Source: Pseudomonadota bacterium (lineage in GTDB: Bacteria; Pseudomonadota; Alphaproteobacteria; Rhizobiales; Xanthobacteraceae). From it: a stretch of 8,792 nt of DNA. The number at the start of each line of letters is the position of its first letter. The stretch's first letter is position 1. The notes under the pieces are model-generated. The model had not been told where the DNA came from, searched no databases, and worked only from the letters and a program-made list of their open reading frames with translations. Made by a program: the position numbers and the translations under genes. Positions 6,108 through 8,792 of the stretch are shown here, in pieces. Location of the stretch: the NCBI GenBank assembly GCA_023391175.1, contig JAEWBL010000265.1:1-8792 (forward strand), written 5' to 3'.

Positions 6108-7103
6108 ATGACATCACTGGTTGTGGGGGGCGCCGGCGTCATCGGGCGTCGTTTGTGTCTCAAGCTTGCCGAGAGCTCGGTCGGCACCATCGCAACCACC
6201 CGACGGCTGGAGAACGCGCCTTTCCATCGTGGCGTGCGCTGGCGCGCCCTCGATCTTGCGACCTTCACCGCCTGGGATGAACTGCTCGACGGCGTGAGCA
6301 CGGTCTATCATCTCGCCTGGTCCACCATCCCCTCCAGCGCCGGCCTCGATCCCGCGCGGGACACTCTCGAGAACGTGGTGGGCAGCGTGCGCCTGCTGGA
6401 AGCCGCGCGCCGCTATCCCGGCATCCGCATCGTCTTTGCCTCTTCCGGCGGCGCCGTCTATGGCGCGCCGGAGCAGCTTCCCGTGGCGGAGCATCACACC
6501 GCGAAGCCGCTCAGCGCCTACGGCATCTCCAAGCTCATGGTGGAGCATTATCTGGAGAAGTTCCGGCGCCTGCACGGCGTGGATGGCATCGCGCTGCGCA
6601 TCGGCAATTGCTACGGCGCGGGCCAGACCGAGCTGGGCGGGCTCGGCGCCGTCACCCTCTTCACCCGCGCCGCCCTGCGTGGCGAGCCGGTGAAGCTGTT
6701 CGGCAACGGCTCCATCGTGCGCGACTACATCCACGTGGACGACGTGGTGAGCGCGCTGCTCGCCGCCGGCCGGATGCACAACGTGCCCGGCCCGGTGAAC
6801 ATCGCATCCGGCACCGGCCATTCCCTGTCCGAGCTGATCGCCAAGGTCGAGGCGGCGGTGGGGCAGCGCGTCCTCATCGAGCCCATCGCGGCCCGCCCCT
6901 TCGACGTGCCCGCCTCCGTCCTCGACATCCGCCGCGCCGGCGAGCGTCTCGGCTGGACCCCCGTCATCGATCTCGATCTCGGCATCGAGATGCTCGTCAG
7001 CGAGCTGAGGACCGAAGCAGACGTTCAATGCGGGTCGCCCTTTACGTCCATTGCTACTTCCCCGGCCATTTCTACGGCACTGAAAGCTACACTCGCACCG
7101 TAG
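6108..7103 (+). CDS. NAD(P)-dependent nucleotide-sugar epimerase/dehydratase (extended SDR family)
   Basis: A 331-residue Rossmann-fold protein. Its features are the nucleotide-binding GGAGVIG (7-13, GxxGxxG), YHLAW (67-71), ASSGGAVYG (111-119) with the catalytic-type Ser, SAYGISK (136-142) giving the Tyr138-x3-Lys142 pair, RIGNCYG (164-170) and RDYIHVDDV (205-213). These match UDP-glucose 4-epimerase-like enzymes, which supply an activated sugar for the glycan in the cytoplasm; the exact reaction cannot be read from the motifs. The ATG at 6108 is chosen because the Rossmann strand begins right there, although no good Shine-Dalgarno sequence precedes it. The recognisable fold ends near residue 300. 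The last 27 or so residues are Ser/Thr/Ala-rich and are encoded inside the next gene, an overlap of 76 bases. That tail may be an abnormal extension after loss of the original stop. Confidence 0.9.
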   Translation: MTSLVVGGAGVIGRRLCLKLAESSVGTIATTRRLENAPFHRGVRWRALDLATFTAWDELLDGVSTVYHLAWSTIPSSAGLDPARDTLENVVGSVRLLEAARRYPGIRIVFASSGGAVYGAPEQLPVAEHHTAKPLSAYGISKLMVEHYLEKFRRLHGVDGIALRIGNCYGAGQTELGGLGAVTLFTRAALRGEPVKLFGNGSIVRDYIHVDDVVSALLAAGRMHNVPGPVNIASGTGHSLSELIAKVEAAVGQRVLIEPIAARPFDVPASVLDIRRAGERLGWTPVIDLDLGIEMLVSELRTEADVQCGSPFTSIATSPAISTALKATLAP

Positions 7104-8350
7104 CGCGGGAGCTGAAGGCCCTCGGGCACGAACCCGTGGTGGTCACCGCCACCTTTCCGGGCGAGCCGGTGCAGAACGCGCTGGTGGAACGCGACAGCTT
7201 CGACGGCATCCCGGTCATCCGCATCGACCGCAACGTCCATCCCAACGCCGCCCTGCGCGACACCTTCCACCTGCCGGCCCTGCGCTTCATCCACGAGCGC
7301 ATCCTCAGGGATATCCGGCCGGACATCGTGCATGTGTGCCACCTCATCAACCACACCACGGCGCTGCTGGAGGTGACGGGGCGATTGGGTCTGCCGACGG
7401 TCGCCACCTTCACCGACTTCTTCGGCTTCTGCTTCAACAACAAGCTGGACGCCGCCGACGGCAGCCTGTGCGCCGGGCCGGATGCCGACCGCGCCAATTG
7501 CGTCGCCTGCGCCTTCTTCGCGGGCGGCAAGGACAAGGGGCCCGTGCAGGGGCTGCTGCGCGCCGTGGTGCCGCGGGTCGTGGCGCGCGCGCCGCGCCTC
7601 GCCCCCGCCGACTGGCGTGGCACCATCGCCGCCCTCAAGGAGCGGCCGGGGCACCTTGCCGCCGCCTATGGCGGCTATGCTGGCGCACTGACGCCGACCC
7701 GCTTCATGCTGGAGAGCTATCGCCGCTCGGACATCCGCGTGCCGCTGCACCTGTGCCGCTTCGGCATCGACATCGACCGTGCGCCCAAGCCCGAGCGGGC
7801 GGGTGGGCCGCTGCGCCTCGGCTTCATCGGCCAGCTCGCGCCCCACAAGGGCCTGCACCTCTTGCTCGATGCCATGAAGTCGGCGCCGGCGGACGCCTTC
7901 AGCCTCGACATCTATGGCGACGAGCGGATGGACCCGGCCTATGCCGCAGAAGTGCGCGCCGCCGCGGCGGGGCTTCAGGTGGCGTTCCGCGGCACCTTCC
8001 CGGTGGAGCGCATGGCCGAGGTGCTGGCGCAGATCGACGTGCTCGTCATCCCCTCCGTATGGGTGGAGAACAGCCCGCTGATCCTGCTCCAGGCGCTCGC
8101 CACCCACACGCCGGTGCTGGTCTCCGACGTGGAGGGCATGAGCGAATTCGTGGAAAACGGCGTCAACGGCTTCACCTTCACAAAAGGCTCCGTCAAGGCG
8201 CTGTATGGCAGGCTGGAAGCCTTCACGCGTGATCCGGGCCTTGCCCGCACCCTCTCCGCCGGCACGCGATACGATCGCACCTCGCGCCATATGGTGGAGG
8301 ATGTGGTCGCCTTCTATGATCGCGCCCGCCAAGGCGCGGCGTCAGACTGA
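7028..8350 (+). CDS. GT4-type glycosyltransferase
   Basis: A 440-residue GT-B enzyme starting MRVALYVHCYFPGHFYGTESYT, whose GTESYT loop is the usual acceptor-side start. Further landmarks are PDIVHVCHL (98-106), a Cys-containing insert with Cys148, Cys158 and Cys161 (SLCAGP...NCVAC) seen in a subset of GT4 proteins, CRFGIDID (243-250), GFIGQLAPHKGLHLLLDAM (265-283, donor-binding Lys274) and SVWVENSPLILLQALATHTPV (343-363). Glu347 begins the EX7E position, but the second residue is Gln355. It probably adds a sugar to the cytoplasmic lipid-linked chain. The ATG at 7028 lies inside the epimerase gene; the N-terminal strand starts exactly there, so the start is well supported although the ribosome site is weak. 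The methyltransferase follows after 39 bases, suggesting one operon. Confidence 0.9.
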   Translation: MRVALYVHCYFPGHFYGTESYTRTVARELKALGHEPVVVTATFPGEPVQNALVERDSFDGIPVIRIDRNVHPNAALRDTFHLPALRFIHERILRDIRPDIVHVCHLINHTTALLEVTGRLGLPTVATFTDFFGFCFNNKLDAADGSLCAGPDADRANCVACAFFAGGKDKGPVQGLLRAVVPRVVARAPRLAPADWRGTIAALKERPGHLAAAYGGYAGALTPTRFMLESYRRSDIRVPLHLCRFGIDIDRAPKPERAGGPLRLGFIGQLAPHKGLHLLLDAMKSAPADAFSLDIYGDERMDPAYAAEVRAAAAGLQVAFRGTFPVERMAEVLAQIDVLVIPSVWVENSPLILLQALATHTPVLVSDVEGMSEFVENGVNGFTFTKGSVKALYGRLEAFTRDPGLARTLSAGTRYDRTSRHMVEDVVAFYDRARQGAASD

Positions 8351-8380
8351 AGGCATCGGGGCGCGGGCGGGGGAGATGGA

Positions 8381-8385
8381 AGAGG
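8381..8385 (+). promoter_or_regulatory. Shine-Dalgarno site of the methyltransferase gene
   Basis: AGAGG ends four bases before the ATG at 8390 and fixes that start over the in-frame Met seven codons later (8411). Confidence 0.55.
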
Positions 8386-8389
8386 CGTG

Positions 8390-8792
8390 ATGAGCATCGA
8401 GGCGGAGACGATGGCGGGTTCGCAGAGCGACGGCACGACAGCGGGCGAGCGGGCGGACGAACGCGCCGGTGCGCCTCCTCCGGCCGCAGCGCCGGGCGCC
8501 GTCGCCTCGGGCATCGCCGGGGATTTCGACGCCTGGCTCGCGCTCAACCGCGCCGATGAGGCCCCCGAAGGCGCCATCGCGCCGTTTCCGCCTGAAGAGC
8601 TGATGCACAACACCACCGGCCTCACCGCCACGCGCGACTTCGCCAGCCACGGCGTGGATTTCCTGCGCGCGCTGCAGGGGCTGAGCCCGGTGCCGCTGGC
8701 CGGCTTCCGCTCGCTGCTGGACTTCGGCGTCGGCGTCGGGCGGCTGGCGCGCATGTTCCACGGCTTTCCCGGCCGCTACGTGGGCATGGACG
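8390..8792 (+). CDS. Class I SAM-dependent methyltransferase, 3' end cut by the window edge
   Basis: 134 codons are present. The first 45 or so residues are Ala/Pro/Gly/Glu-rich and look disordered. An ordered part follows with FPPEELMHNTTGLTATRDFASHGVDF and then motif I, LLDFGVGVGRLARMF, whose GxGxG glycines bind S-adenosylmethionine. YVGMD then supplies the acidic residue expected to hold the ribose. The lead-in PPEEL...G...F...G before motif I is common in methyltransferases of polysaccharide clusters, which O- or N-methylate a sugar or cap a chain end; substrate is not readable. It is the fourth gene of the rightward cluster, 39 bases after the GT4 gene. The family call is firm, the role inferred from its neighbours. 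Confidence 0.85.
   Translation, partial: MSIEAETMAGSQSDGTTAGERADERAGAPPPAAAPGAVASGIAGDFDAWLALNRADEAPEGAIAPFPPEELMHNTTGLTATRDFASHGVDFLRALQGLSPVPLAGFRSLLDFGVGVGRLARMFHGFPGRYVGMD

Noticed and set aside
7025..8332. Long minus-strand open frame (435 codons) opposite the second GT4 gene
   Set aside because: Same GC-driven shadow pattern; the product has no fold-like pattern and the plus strand has full GT4 motifs.
1..8792. CRISPR arrays, tRNA/rRNA genes, insertion-sequence ends
   Set aside because: No regularly spaced repeats, no cloverleaf or rRNA-like stretch, and no transposase motifs or terminal inverted repeats were seen on either strand.

Overview
The window looks like part of a surface-polysaccharide (capsule or K-antigen-like) biosynthesis and export locus from a high-GC alphaproteobacterium. 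A Hyphomicrobiales/Xanthobacteraceae-like host is my inference from codon use and protein style; no rRNA or marker gene is present to prove it.

Two gene clusters diverge from a 176-base spacer (4210-4385). Leftward, on the minus strand, lies an export module in the order kpsE-like (polysaccharide co-polymerase/export protein), kpsT-like (ABC ATPase) and kpsM-like (ABC-2 permease). It is followed by a core-2/I-branching (GT14) glycosyltransferase and an unrecognised protein that runs off the left edge. The three transport genes are tightly packed, with spacers of 7 and 2 bases and good Shine-Dalgarno sequences.

Rightward, on the plus strand, lies a sugar-assembly module. It holds a GT4-type glycosyltransferase with an unusual coiled-coil N-terminus, an NAD-dependent sugar epimerase/dehydratase, a second GT4-type glycosyltransferase overlapping the epimerase by 76 bases, and the start of a class I SAM-dependent methyltransferase cut by the right edge.

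The expected division of labour is as follows. The epimerase would make a nucleotide sugar, the glycosyltransferases would assemble the glycan, and the methyltransferase would decorate or cap it. KpsM/KpsT would carry it over the inner membrane, and KpsE would couple this to outer-membrane export. No outer-membrane export protein (KpsD/Wza type) and no KpsC/KpsS initiators are in the window.

The main surprises are these. A sharp base-composition step falls inside the permease gene: hand-counted 60-base samples go from about 38-62% GC to its left to about 77% to its right. A 37-codon zinc-ribbon-like relic on the plus strand lies between the GT14 gene and the leftmost gene. Both GT4 enzymes lack the second glutamate of the usual EX7E motif. 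The leftmost gene is a possible unassigned sugar-transferase-like protein. I saw no tRNA, rRNA, CRISPR array, insertion sequence or convincing intrinsic terminator.
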